This document shows, one piece after another, positions 8,060 to 15,295 of a stretch of DNA of 64,000 nucleotides. Source of the DNA: Bermanella sp047621325 (GTDB taxonomy: Bacteria; Pseudomonadota; Gammaproteobacteria; Pseudomonadales; Oceanobacteraceae). A program made the position numbers and the translations under genes. The stretch covers positions 1 to 64,000 of the forward strand of contig JBLHLT010000005.1 in assembly GCA_047621325.1 (NCBI GenBank), read 5' to 3'. Numbering within the stretch: position 1 is the stretch's first letter; every line of letters begins with the position of its first letter. The notes beneath the pieces are model-generated. The model ran no database searches, was not told where the DNA came from, and saw only the letters and a program-made list of their open reading frames with translations.

Positions 8060-8113
8060 CAAGTCAAAGCACTCGGACGCAGCAAGCTGCGCCGGTGTTT
8101 GAGGCGTTATGAC
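8052..8113 (+). other. attC4 recombination site
   Basis: The R'' site is GCAGCTAAC (8052-8060) and the R' site GTTATGAC (8106-8113). The arms include GGACGCAGC and GCTGCGCC, similar in the centre to attC2 and attC6. The crossover is between 8106 and 8107. The stop codon of the restriction enzyme lies in R''. Confidence 0.92.
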
Positions 8114-8124
8114 TTGAGGTTAGT

Positions 8125-8670
8125 ATGAAACAATTCTTATTATTTGCTCTTTTATTTATTTCAATAACCACGAACGCAGAACCCCCAAAATGGGTTTTAG
8201 ATAAATTCATAGGGCTTAGCAGCGCTGATAGTTCAGTAAGGCAAAAATCAGCATATGGTCTGAAAGGGTATTATACGGATAATGGCACTGAACCTACCCA
8301 AAAAGATTTAAACCTTCTTGAAAGTAATGTAGGGGAATTACTAAGTTCTCTTTCAGATGAAAATCTTCAGGTGAGATATTATATAACTGAGCTTGTAGCT
8401 GCTAGATATATAAATCAATATCCAAAGCCACCTATTGTATTTGTGTCTCTTCTTGAGGAAAAAAATATTAAATTATTTAAAAATAAATTTTTTAATAATT
8501 TAAATCTAGAAAAAGATATTTTTGCTAAAAGCAGCATGAAAGCACTGATTAACTTAAAAGAGTGTGGCTATCTGCCTGAAATGTTAATTCGGGCTGAAGG
8601 CCTATCAAAATATGAGAAAAAGTATGCTCTAAAATCATTAGCACGATTTAAAAAGCATTGTGAGCTATAG
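8125..8670 (+). CDS. Cassette 5: secreted protein of unknown function, possibly helical-repeat
   Basis: This 181-residue protein has a signal peptide (hydrophobic residues 4-15, likely cut after TNA at 18). The mature part is rich in helices in a pattern that could be short HEAT-like repeats (LLSSLSDENLQVRYYITELVAARY and KSSMKALINLKECGY segments), but no family is recognised. It starts with ATG at 8125, with GAGGT a few bases upstream. It is the only gene of cassette 5 (8107-8765) and is AT-rich. Confidence 0.8.
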   Translation: MKQFLLFALLFISITTNAEPPKWVLDKFIGLSSADSSVRQKSAYGLKGYYTDNGTEPTQKDLNLLESNVGELLSSLSDENLQVRYYITELVAARYINQYPKPPIVFVSLLEEKNIKLFKNKFFNNLNLEKDIFAKSSMKALINLKECGYLPEMLIRAEGLSKYEKKYALKSLARFKKHCEL

Positions 8671-8671
8671 C

Positions 8672-8773
8672 GTCATAACAATCAGTTGGTGAGCGCCCCT
8701 GCGGGGCTTGGACGGCTACACTTCGCTCGTTCCTCGCTATGTTTCACCGCCCCACAACAAAAGCGTTAGTTTA
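8672..8773 (+). other. attC5 recombination site (long)
   Basis: The R'' site GTCATAAC (8672-8679) and the R' site GTTAGTTTA (8765-8773) are about 100 bp apart, making this the longest attC here. Its centre contains GCCCCTGCGGGGC and GGCTACACTTCGCTCG, a stretch typical of another attC lineage. The crossover is between 8765 and 8766. Confidence 0.9.
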
Positions 8774-8792
8774 CAAAAATAGGGAAAAGTAG

Positions 8793-9230
8793 TTGCCTGA
8801 AACGGAATTTTTAATAGAAGCCCCAAAACCAGATAAAAACGATTTAGCCCCAATGTATTTTTATGTGAGCTTATTATCGATTTTTGGCATCCCATTGCTC
8901 TTCGTAAACTTTATCGCTTCTTTTATGTTGTTATTTGGAGCCTTAATTGTATTTCTATATCATTACACTCGTATTTCGGCTGTAAATGAGGCATTTCGAT
9001 TAAATAATGGCACCATAGAAATAGTTAAAGGAAAGAGAGTGATCTGGAAAGGGGAAATCAATAGTATTCGATCTGTTGATATTGATACTTTTTCAGAATA
9101 CCGCGCTGAAAGGGGGTTAACTATGGTTGTTCTGTATTTCCAAGACGATTCATCTTGGTCATTTAGCTATGTGAATTACAAATATTCACAGCTTGAAAGA
9201 ATTAAATCATTGATCGAATCAATAAACTAA
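8793..9230 (+). CDS. Cassette 6: two-helix membrane protein of unknown function
   Basis: This 145-residue protein starts with TTG eight bases after AGGG. It has a short polar N-terminus, two adjacent membrane segments (about residues 22-40 and 42-58) and a C-terminal beta-rich soluble part of about 80 residues. This resembles the layout of small PH-like or YdbS-like membrane proteins, but I cannot assign a family. The stop codon lies inside the R'' site of attC6. It is the only gene of cassette 6 (8766-9280). Confidence 0.78.
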   Translation: MPETEFLIEAPKPDKNDLAPMYFYVSLLSIFGIPLLFVNFIASFMLLFGALIVFLYHYTRISAVNEAFRLNNGTIEIVKGKRVIWKGEINSIRSVDIDTFSEYRAERGLTMVVLYFQDDSSWSFSYVNYKYSQLERIKSLIESIN

Positions 9231-9288
9231 CAATGCGCTCAAGCTATGGACGCAATTAATTGCGCCGCTTAGCATGAGCGTTATGAAT
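9223..9288 (+). other. attC6 recombination site, end of the array
   Basis: The R'' site is TAAACTAAC (9223-9231) and the R' site GTTATGAA (9280-9287). The arms GCGCTCAAGCTATGGACGC and GCGCCGCTTAGCATGAGCG are very like attC2. Beyond 9280 there is no further attC, only about 50 bp before the glcB terminator, so this is the distal end of the array. Confidence 0.92.
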
Positions 9289-9334
9289 GAAAGAGCTACA
9301 TATAATAATGAATAAAATAAACACTTTATTTAAA

Positions 9335-9372
9335 CCAATAAAAAACCCAGCATAAGCTGGGTTTTTTATTGG
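9335..9372 (-). terminator. Intrinsic terminator of glcB, possibly bidirectional
   Basis: Two perfect 17-bp arms (9335-9351 and 9356-9372) form a hairpin around a four-base loop, with a CCCAGC/GCTGGG core and A/T tracts on both sides. It ends glcB on the minus strand and could also stop transcription coming out of the cassette array. Confidence 0.9.
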
Positions 9373-9419
9373 AGTCGCAAAACAAACGTCTTACGTCTCC
9401 CGTCTTACACAGTAGGCAA

Positions 9420-11606
9420 TTACTTAATGCCTTTGATCTCTTTGAACTTCAAACGATAGCCGTGAAGTAACGGCTCGGTGTAACCGCTTGGCTGCTCTTT
9501 ACCTTTGAAGATAAGATCAGACGCCGCTTGGAAGGCGATTGTGTTGAAGTTTGGCGCCATGTTGATGTAGTGAGGGTCATTTGCGTTTTGACCATCTACA
9601 ATTGCTGCCATGCGCTTCAAGCTTTCTTCCACTTGCTCTTTAGTGCAGATGCCGTGCTCTAACCAGTTAGCAACGTGCTGAGAAGAAATACGCAGCGTTG
9701 CGCGATCTTCCATTAGGCCAACGTTGTTGATGTCTGGAACTTTAGAGCAACCGATCCCAGCGTCTACCCAGCGAACAACGTAGCCGAGGATGCCTTGGTT
9801 GTTGTTATCTAGTTCGTGCTGAATCATTTCTGGAGTAAGGGCGTCGATAGCCGCTTGGTCCATTAATGGGATGGTTAGGATGTCATCTACGTTTGCGTGT
9901 TCACGCGTTTTAAGGCCGTTTTGAACTTCAAATACGTCAACCATGTGGTAGTGGATAGCGTGTAATGTTGCAGCTGTTGGAGACGGTGTCCAAGCGGTGT
10001 TTGCACCGGCTTTTGGATGACCAATTTTTTGCTCCATCATCTGACCCATTTCGTCAGGGATAGGCCACATGCCTTTACCGATTTGCGCACGACCTTGTAG
10101 GCCAGTCTCAAGGCCGGTATCTACGTTCCAGTCTTCGTATGCGCCAATCCATTTTTGTTGCTTCATGGTGGTTTTAGCAACAAAAGGACCTGCCAGCATA
10201 GAGGTGTGTAATTCGTCACCTGTGCGGTCTAGGAAGCCAGTGTTGATAAATACAACACGCTCAGAAGCAGCACGGATACATTCTTTAAGGTTAACGGTAG
10301 TACGACGCTCTTCATCCATGATACCCACTTTCATGGTGTTACGTGGTAAGCCAAGTGCGTCTTCTACGCGACCAAATAGTTCAGTGGTGAATGCCACTTC
10401 TTCTGGGCCGTGCATCTTAGGTTTAACGATATTGATCGAACCCGTTGTAGAGTTTTTGAACGGGCTATTACCTTTTAGGTCGTGAATGGCGATCATTGCA
10501 GATACAACGCCGTCCATGATGCCTTCAGGGATTTCAGAGCCATCTTCTAAAAGAATCGCAGGGTTAGTCATCAAGTGACCAACGTTACGGATGAACAACA
10601 TAGAGCGGCCTTTCAAAGAGAAAGTGTTGCCGTCTAAGCCTGTGAATTCACGGTCAGCGTTCATGGTACGAGTGAAAGATTTGCCGCCTTTTGATACTTC
10701 TTCAGCAAGGTCGCCTTTCATTAGGCCTAACCAGTTGCCGTAAGTCACAACTTTGTCAGCCGCATCTACACAGGCTACAGAGTCTTCGCAGTCCATGATG
10801 GTGGTTAGGGCGCTTTCTAATACTAAGTCTTTTACACCAGCTGCGTCAGTAGAGCCTACTGGGCTAGTTGGGTCGATAACGATTTCTAGGTGAAGACCGT
10901 TGTTTTTAAGCAAGATAGAAGTCGGGTTGGCGATGTCGCCAGTGAAACCCACTAATTTGTCTTCTTCTTTAAGGCCCGTTTTAGAGCCGTCAGCAAGGGT
11001 TACAACTAACTTGCCAGCTTCGATAGCGTAAGCAGTGGTGCCAACGTGAGAACCGGTAGCAAGTGGCGCTGCTGTGTTTAGTACTTCGCGGGCGTATGCG
11101 ATCACTTTGTCGCCACGTACTTTGTTGTAGCCAGTGCCTTTTTCAGCGCCGCCTTCTTCAGAGATTACCTTGGTGCCGTAAGCGGCATCGTATAAAGAAC
11201 CCCAGCGCGCGTTAGATGCGTTAAGTGCGAAACGGGCGTTCATTACTGGTACAACTAGCTGTGGGCCAGCCATTTCAGCAATTTCAGGTTCTACGTTTTG
11301 AGTAGTGGCTGAGAAATCAGGACCTTGTGGTACTAGGTAGCCGATTTCTTCTAGGAATGCTTTGTATTCAGCAAAGTTAAGAGACTGACCTTTGCGTTCT
11401 GTGTGGTAAGCGTCGATTTTAGCTTGTAGGTCATCACGCTTAGCCAAAAGGGCTTTGTTTTTAGGCGCTAGTTCGTTAGCAATGGCGCTGAATTCTGACC
11501 AGAATTTATCTTGGTCAACACCAGTACCAGGGATAGCTTTTTCGTTAACAAAATCAAAAAGTTCTTTAGCGACTTGTAGGCCGCCAACTTGAATGCGATC
11601 AGTCAT
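9420..11606 (-). CDS. glcB: Malate synthase G
   Basis: Malate synthase G condenses glyoxylate with acetyl-CoA to malate, the second step of the glyoxylate bypass, in the cytoplasm. The 728-residue length is that of the monomeric G isoform and much longer than isoform A. The catalytic-core segments are present: DCEDSVA in the barrel, MKVGIMDEERRTT and FINTGFLDRTGDE, and GKGMWPIPDEM, followed by the C-terminal plug region. The gene stands alone with its own terminator, and its 5' region of 248 bp faces the divergent DUF1289 gene. Presence of the bypass suggests growth on acetate, fatty acids or alkanes. Confidence 0.97.
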   Translation of the reverse strand: MTDRIQVGGLQVAKELFDFVNEKAIPGTGVDQDKFWSEFSAIANELAPKNKALLAKRDDLQAKIDAYHTERKGQSLNFAEYKAFLEEIGYLVPQGPDFSATTQNVEPEIAEMAGPQLVVPVMNARFALNASNARWGSLYDAAYGTKVISEEGGAEKGTGYNKVRGDKVIAYAREVLNTAAPLATGSHVGTTAYAIEAGKLVVTLADGSKTGLKEEDKLVGFTGDIANPTSILLKNNGLHLEIVIDPTSPVGSTDAAGVKDLVLESALTTIMDCEDSVACVDAADKVVTYGNWLGLMKGDLAEEVSKGGKSFTRTMNADREFTGLDGNTFSLKGRSMLFIRNVGHLMTNPAILLEDGSEIPEGIMDGVVSAMIAIHDLKGNSPFKNSTTGSINIVKPKMHGPEEVAFTTELFGRVEDALGLPRNTMKVGIMDEERRTTVNLKECIRAASERVVFINTGFLDRTGDELHTSMLAGPFVAKTTMKQQKWIGAYEDWNVDTGLETGLQGRAQIGKGMWPIPDEMGQMMEQKIGHPKAGANTAWTPSPTAATLHAIHYHMVDVFEVQNGLKTREHANVDDILTIPLMDQAAIDALTPEMIQHELDNNNQGILGYVVRWVDAGIGCSKVPDINNVGLMEDRATLRISSQHVANWLEHGICTKEQVEESLKRMAAIVDGQNANDPHYINMAPNFNTIAFQAASDLIFKGKEQPSGYTEPLLHGYRLKFKEIKGIK

Positions 11607-11854
11607 TGTATGCCTCTATTATTAACCAAATTACGACTTAGGATAGGCCATAATTCAGCGGGTGTTCTGTGTGGTTTCTATAAAAATTGAAACAACACAG
11701 TGGAAAAAAGTGGCCCGAATTCTACACCAACTCTTACTATAATTCATAGTTATATGCCCTATAGTGGGTATAAAACTGAGTGATGTGGATTTAAGTGCTT
11801 GGCTAGGGTTTGGCACTAGGCTAGACTGAATTTTGATCTTAAAGCGGTTTAAAT

Positions 11855-12082
11855 ATGCAGCAAGTCGAACTTTTCCCTGTGCCCAACCCTTGTGTTGGGG
11901 TTTGCCAAAGCAACGCTAAAGGCTATTGCATGGGATGCTTGCGATCTAGGACAGAAAGGCAAAAGTGGAACGACTTAATGCCCGCTGAAAAAATGCGTGT
12001 TTTAGATTTATGTGCGCTGCGCAAAGAAAAAATCGCAGCGATCATTAAGGCTAAGCAAGAGCAGGCCGCGACTAAGGGTTGA
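11855..12082 (+). CDS. DUF1289 small cysteine-rich protein
   Basis: This 75-residue protein has the DUF1289 pattern: NPCVGVCQSN, then YCMGCLRSR, and a later cysteine in LDLCALR. The four closely spaced cysteines (CVGVC, CMGC) suggest metal or iron-sulfur binding. Its function is unknown. The last 11 bases overlap the 3' end of the convergent oxidoreductase gene. Confidence 0.85.
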   Translation: MQQVELFPVPNPCVGVCQSNAKGYCMGCLRSRTERQKWNDLMPAEKMRVLDLCALRKEKIAAIIKAKQEQAATKG

Positions 12083-12731
12083 ACAACGCTTTTCCTTCTA
12101 ATATGTAGCAACCTTCTTTTTCATCTTTATTACTTACTAATTCAGCCATTTTTTGAGCAACTTGCAGCATGTGTATGGGTTTGTACTTTTGAAGTGGGCC
12201 AAACATAAGCGGGGCAATAAACAGGCTGACAATTGAGCCTAGGTATTCACCTAGGCGAAATTCATCACGCTGGCCAAGTAATAGGCTGGGGCGAATTAAC
12301 CACAGATGATGCCAGTCCATTTGAGTTAACGCATGCTCTGTCTCACCTTTGACCGCTAGATAAAAGTTCGAGCTTTTTGCGTTTGCACCAATGGCGCTAA
12401 TACAGGCGAATTTTTTTGCACCATGATGTTGAGCCCAGTGCGCAAATTGTAAGATGAAGTTATGGTCTACACACTTAAAGGCACTTTGGCTGCCGGCACG
12501 TTTGATGGTGGTGCCTAAGCAGCAATATGCTATATCAAAACTGATATCTAGCTTGTAAGAATCGAGTTGGCTAAAGTCAACGATGTGCTGTTGGACGCGT
12601 TCATCAAATAAATTGGATTTTGCACGTACAAGCACGTGAATGTCGGCATTTAGATTGTGGACAATTAACTTTTCTACAAGCCTTCTGCCTACTTCACCTG
12701 TTGCGCCAGCGACCACAATCCCTTTATTCAT
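12072..12731 (-). CDS. NAD(P)-binding oxidoreductase, atypical short-chain type
   Basis: This 219-residue Rossmann protein begins with the dinucleotide-binding motif GATGEVGRR (residues 9-17). CISAIGA around 110-116 and YLAVKGETE around 124-132 occupy the places of the Ser and Tyr/Lys regions of NAD-dependent epimerase-like proteins. Similar bacterial proteins are related to HTATIP2/TIP30 and YbjT. The substrate is unknown. It overlaps the TerB-like gene upstream by 8 bp, so the two are probably cotranscribed. Confidence 0.8.
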   Translation of the reverse strand: MNKGIVVAGATGEVGRRLVEKLIVHNLNADIHVLVRAKSNLFDERVQQHIVDFSQLDSYKLDISFDIAYCCLGTTIKRAGSQSAFKCVDHNFILQFAHWAQHHGAKKFACISAIGANAKSSNFYLAVKGETEHALTQMDWHHLWLIRPSLLLGQRDEFRLGEYLGSIVSLFIAPLMFGPLQKYKPIHMLQVAQKMAELVSNKDEKEGCYILEGKALFNP

Positions 12732-13167
12732 GGGTATTTAGGGCCTCATGCTTACATTGCATGAATTCACTGTGGCGAAGGTGCAGTAAATCTGCGATTT
12801 TTCGAATGGCGTGTTCTTCATAGCGATCAATCTCGTTATCCGCTAATGAAATAAGCCATAAGCGAGTGATAAGCTCACATTTACGTTCAATGTTTAGCGC
12901 TTTATTTAAGTGCTGAGTGAAGTCATGAAGGGACACGGCATGATCCACTTCGTGCTCGGCGGTTTCAATTAACGCTAAGCATTCTTGTGTTGTTAGGTCA
13001 GTGTGTTGGCGCAGTAGTTCAGGCAGCTTGTTGCGTTCTTGAGCGTCTATGTTGTCGTCAGCCAGGGCCACTTCAACCATAAGCGCGGCGATGGCGCGCT
13101 CAGTTTGGTTGCTTGGTGCGTCTTGGGTTTCAGGGGTTTTGAACCAATCAAGAATATGTTTAAACAT
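12724..13167 (-). CDS. TerB-like (tellurite resistance TerB/DjlA domain) protein
   Basis: This 147-residue all-helical acidic protein shows the TerB domain signature: ALMVEVALADDNIDAQERN near residue 30 and LISLADNEIDRYEEHAIRKI near 105. These are two paired helical units with acidic residues that could bind a metal. Stand-alone TerB proteins are common and their role is not settled. It starts one base downstream of the talB stop and overlaps the oxidoreductase gene, suggesting one operon. Confidence 0.85.
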   Translation of the reverse strand: MFKHILDWFKTPETQDAPSNQTERAIAALMVEVALADDNIDAQERNKLPELLRQHTDLTTQECLALIETAEHEVDHAVSLHDFTQHLNKALNIERKCELITRLWLISLADNEIDRYEEHAIRKIADLLHLRHSEFMQCKHEALNTHE

Positions 13168-13168
13168 G

Positions 13169-14134
13169 TTAAGCGGTTTCCACGGCGGCTAAATACTCAG
13201 AAGTCAGTAGTGCTTCAAGCAAGACGATGTCTTTAGTGAAGTTGCGAATGCCTTCAGCCAGTTTTTCGGTGGCCATGGCGTCTTCATTTAAGTGCCAACG
13301 GAATTGAGATTCGGTTAGGGTATCCCATTTTTCTTCTTGCGCTTTAGTTGAGCTGGACAGTACTTGTATTAGTGAGCCTTCGTCTTTGCTGAGTGCGCTT
13401 AGTAGGTCTGGTGAAATGGTGAGCTTGTCACAGCCCGCAAGGCATTCGATTTCTTCGATATTGCGGAAGCTCGCGCCCATTACAATTGTATTGTAATTGT
13501 GAGTTTTAAAGTATTGATAGATACGGCTAACAGAAACAACCCCCGGGTCTTTCGGTCCTGGGTAATGCTCAACACCTTCTGCTTTTTTGTACCAATCTAA
13601 GATGCGACCCACAAATGGGCTGATTAATGTAATGTCAGCTTGAGCACAAGCAACGGCTTGGGCCATGTTGAATAATAGTGTGAGGTTGCAGGTGATGCCT
13701 TCTTCTTCAAGAATCTTGGCGGCTTGAATGCCTTCCCAAGTGGATGCAATTTTGATCAGTATGCGACTGCGTTCAATGCCTGCGTCTTCGTATAGTGAAA
13801 TTAAGCGGCGCGCTTTGTTGATGGTGGCGATGGTGTCGAAAGACAGTCTTGCGTCCACTTCGGTAGAAACATAACCGGGTACGGTTTTTAAAATTTCAAT
13901 GCCAAGTTTAACCGAGACCATGTCGAGGGTGTTTTCAAGTACAGCGCCCGGCTGTGAGCCTGCCCATTGAGCGGCCTCTTCAATAAGCGGGCGATACTGG
14001 TCTAGTTGTGCTGCTTTATAAACTAAAGAGGGGTTGGTGGTCGCGTCTTCTGGGAGGTAGCGTTTGATGGCTTCGATGTCGCCTGTGTCTGCTACTACTG
14101 AGGTCATGTTTTTTAGTTGTTGTAATTTGTTCAT
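13169..14134 (-). CDS. talB: Transaldolase
   Basis: Transaldolase transfers a dihydroxyacetone unit between sugar phosphates in the non-oxidative pentose phosphate pathway. At 321 residues it has the usual TalB length. The Schiff-base lysine lies in RILIKIASTWEG (around residue 131), with the downstream CNLTLLFNMAQA and ISPFVGRILDWYKK segments of the family. It is probably the first gene of an operon with the TerB-like and oxidoreductase genes. Confidence 0.96.
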   Translation of the reverse strand: MNKLQQLKNMTSVVADTGDIEAIKRYLPEDATTNPSLVYKAAQLDQYRPLIEEAAQWAGSQPGAVLENTLDMVSVKLGIEILKTVPGYVSTEVDARLSFDTIATINKARRLISLYEDAGIERSRILIKIASTWEGIQAAKILEEEGITCNLTLLFNMAQAVACAQADITLISPFVGRILDWYKKAEGVEHYPGPKDPGVVSVSRIYQYFKTHNYNTIVMGASFRNIEEIECLAGCDKLTISPDLLSALSKDEGSLIQVLSSSTKAQEEKWDTLTESQFRWHLNEDAMATEKLAEGIRNFTKDIVLLEALLTSEYLAAVETA

Positions 14135-14231
14135 GATACCGCTGATTCCGTGTCGATAATGACCTTACTTTGTTGAAAATGGCTAGTAATGTCAAATACA
14201 GAAATCTAAGCGGTATTGTTTTCCTTTTTGA

Positions 14232-15236
14232 TTAACTGGTTATTTCATCTGGCATCATGGCAAGCGCCGCTTCTATTACATCAATACCGGCTGTTTTTTT
14301 GTACGCTTCTTCGCTTAAGTGGCGACGGAACTGACGACTGCCGGGCAGGCCGTTAAATAAACCTAATATGTGGCGCGTAATGTAGGCCAGCTTGCTGCGT
14401 TCTTCGCTTAGGTGATCTTCGATGTAGGGGTATAGGCTGCGTACAATATCTTTTAAGTTTCTATTGTCGGCTTCGTGACCATAAAAAGCGTGGTCGACGC
14501 CCAATAATACAGATGGGTTGTGATAAGCCTCGCGCCCAAGCATCACACCATCGCAATAGGTAAGAGCATCATGCATTTGCTCATAAGTGGTTAGGCCGCC
14601 ATTTAGTAATATTTCTAAATGTGGGAAGTCGCGCTTTAGTTGGGCGACTGTTTCGTATTTTAGTGGTGGTACTTCGCGATTTTCTTTAGGTGATAAACCT
14701 TGAAGGATGGCTTTGCGCGCATGCACGATAAATGTCTCGCAGCCTGTTTTGGCGACGGTATCAACAAAATGATGCAGTTCTTCGTAGCTATCTTGGTCGT
14801 CAATGCCAATACGATGTTTAACGGTCACCGGAATATCAACGGCATCTTGCATAGTTTTGATGCAATCAGCCACCAGCTCAGGGTGACCCATTAAAACGGC
14901 ACCAATCATATTATTTTGCACGCGATCACTTGGGCAGCCTACGTTGAGATTTACTTCGTCGTAGCCGAAGTCTTGAGCGATTTTTGCGCACTGGGCAAGT
15001 TCGCGGGCGTTGCTGCCACCTAGTTGTAATGCAATTGGGTGTTCGGCTTCATTGAATCTTAAAAAGCGTTCTGGCCCGCCTTGACCGTGAATTATGGCAC
15101 CTGTGGTGACCATTTCGGTGTATAGCAGGGCTTCTTTCGAAAGCTGACGCCAGAAATAGCGGCAATGTCTGTCTGACCAATCCATCATAGGGGCGGTAGA
15201 GAAGGTGCGATTGATGGATTTGCGCGTGGTGGACAT
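14232..15236 (-). CDS. dusA: tRNA-dihydrouridine(20/20a) synthase DusA
   Basis: DusA reduces uridines 20 and 20a in the D-loop of tRNA using FMN and NADPH. The 334-residue protein has the N-terminal APMMDWSDRHCRYFWR segment, the catalytic cysteine in LNVGCPSDRVQNN and the HARKAILQGLSPKENR segment that marks DusA rather than DusB or DusC. The C-terminal helical tRNA-binding part follows. The gene appears to be a single transcription unit between talB and the EAL protein gene. Confidence 0.95.
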   Translation of the reverse strand: MSTTRKSINRTFSTAPMMDWSDRHCRYFWRQLSKEALLYTEMVTTGAIIHGQGGPERFLRFNEAEHPIALQLGGSNARELAQCAKIAQDFGYDEVNLNVGCPSDRVQNNMIGAVLMGHPELVADCIKTMQDAVDIPVTVKHRIGIDDQDSYEELHHFVDTVAKTGCETFIVHARKAILQGLSPKENREVPPLKYETVAQLKRDFPHLEILLNGGLTTYEQMHDALTYCDGVMLGREAYHNPSVLLGVDHAFYGHEADNRNLKDIVRSLYPYIEDHLSEERSKLAYITRHILGLFNGLPGSRQFRRHLSEEAYKKTAGIDVIEAALAMMPDEITS

Positions 15237-15295
15237 TAGATAAGATAGCCTGAGGTTTAAGGCGGCGCATTATAGCGAAAAGAGTTGGGTTGAGG

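Larger units (their letters stand above)
1054..9280. mobile_element. Complete chromosomal integron with six gene cassettes
   Basis: The element comprises an integrase gene on the minus strand, an attI-side non-coding region, and six cassettes oriented away from the integrase, each ending in an attC site. Cassette limits deduced from the G^TT crossover points are 2468-4285, 4286-4855, 4856-5466, 5467-8106, 8107-8765 and 8766-9280. At each cassette the first bases (GTTAGTTTC, GTTAAAAAT, GTTACACG, GTTAGCTGC, GTTATGAC, GTTAGTTTA) are the exact reverse complement of that cassette's own R'' site. This is expected of a cassette that was once a closed circle, so the boundaries are well supported. The array sits between an AraC-family gene and glcB. 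Confidence 0.95.

Noticed and set aside
10069..10485. 138-codon frame antisense to glcB
   Set aside because: It lies fully inside malate synthase, has no homology features and no ribosome binding site of note.
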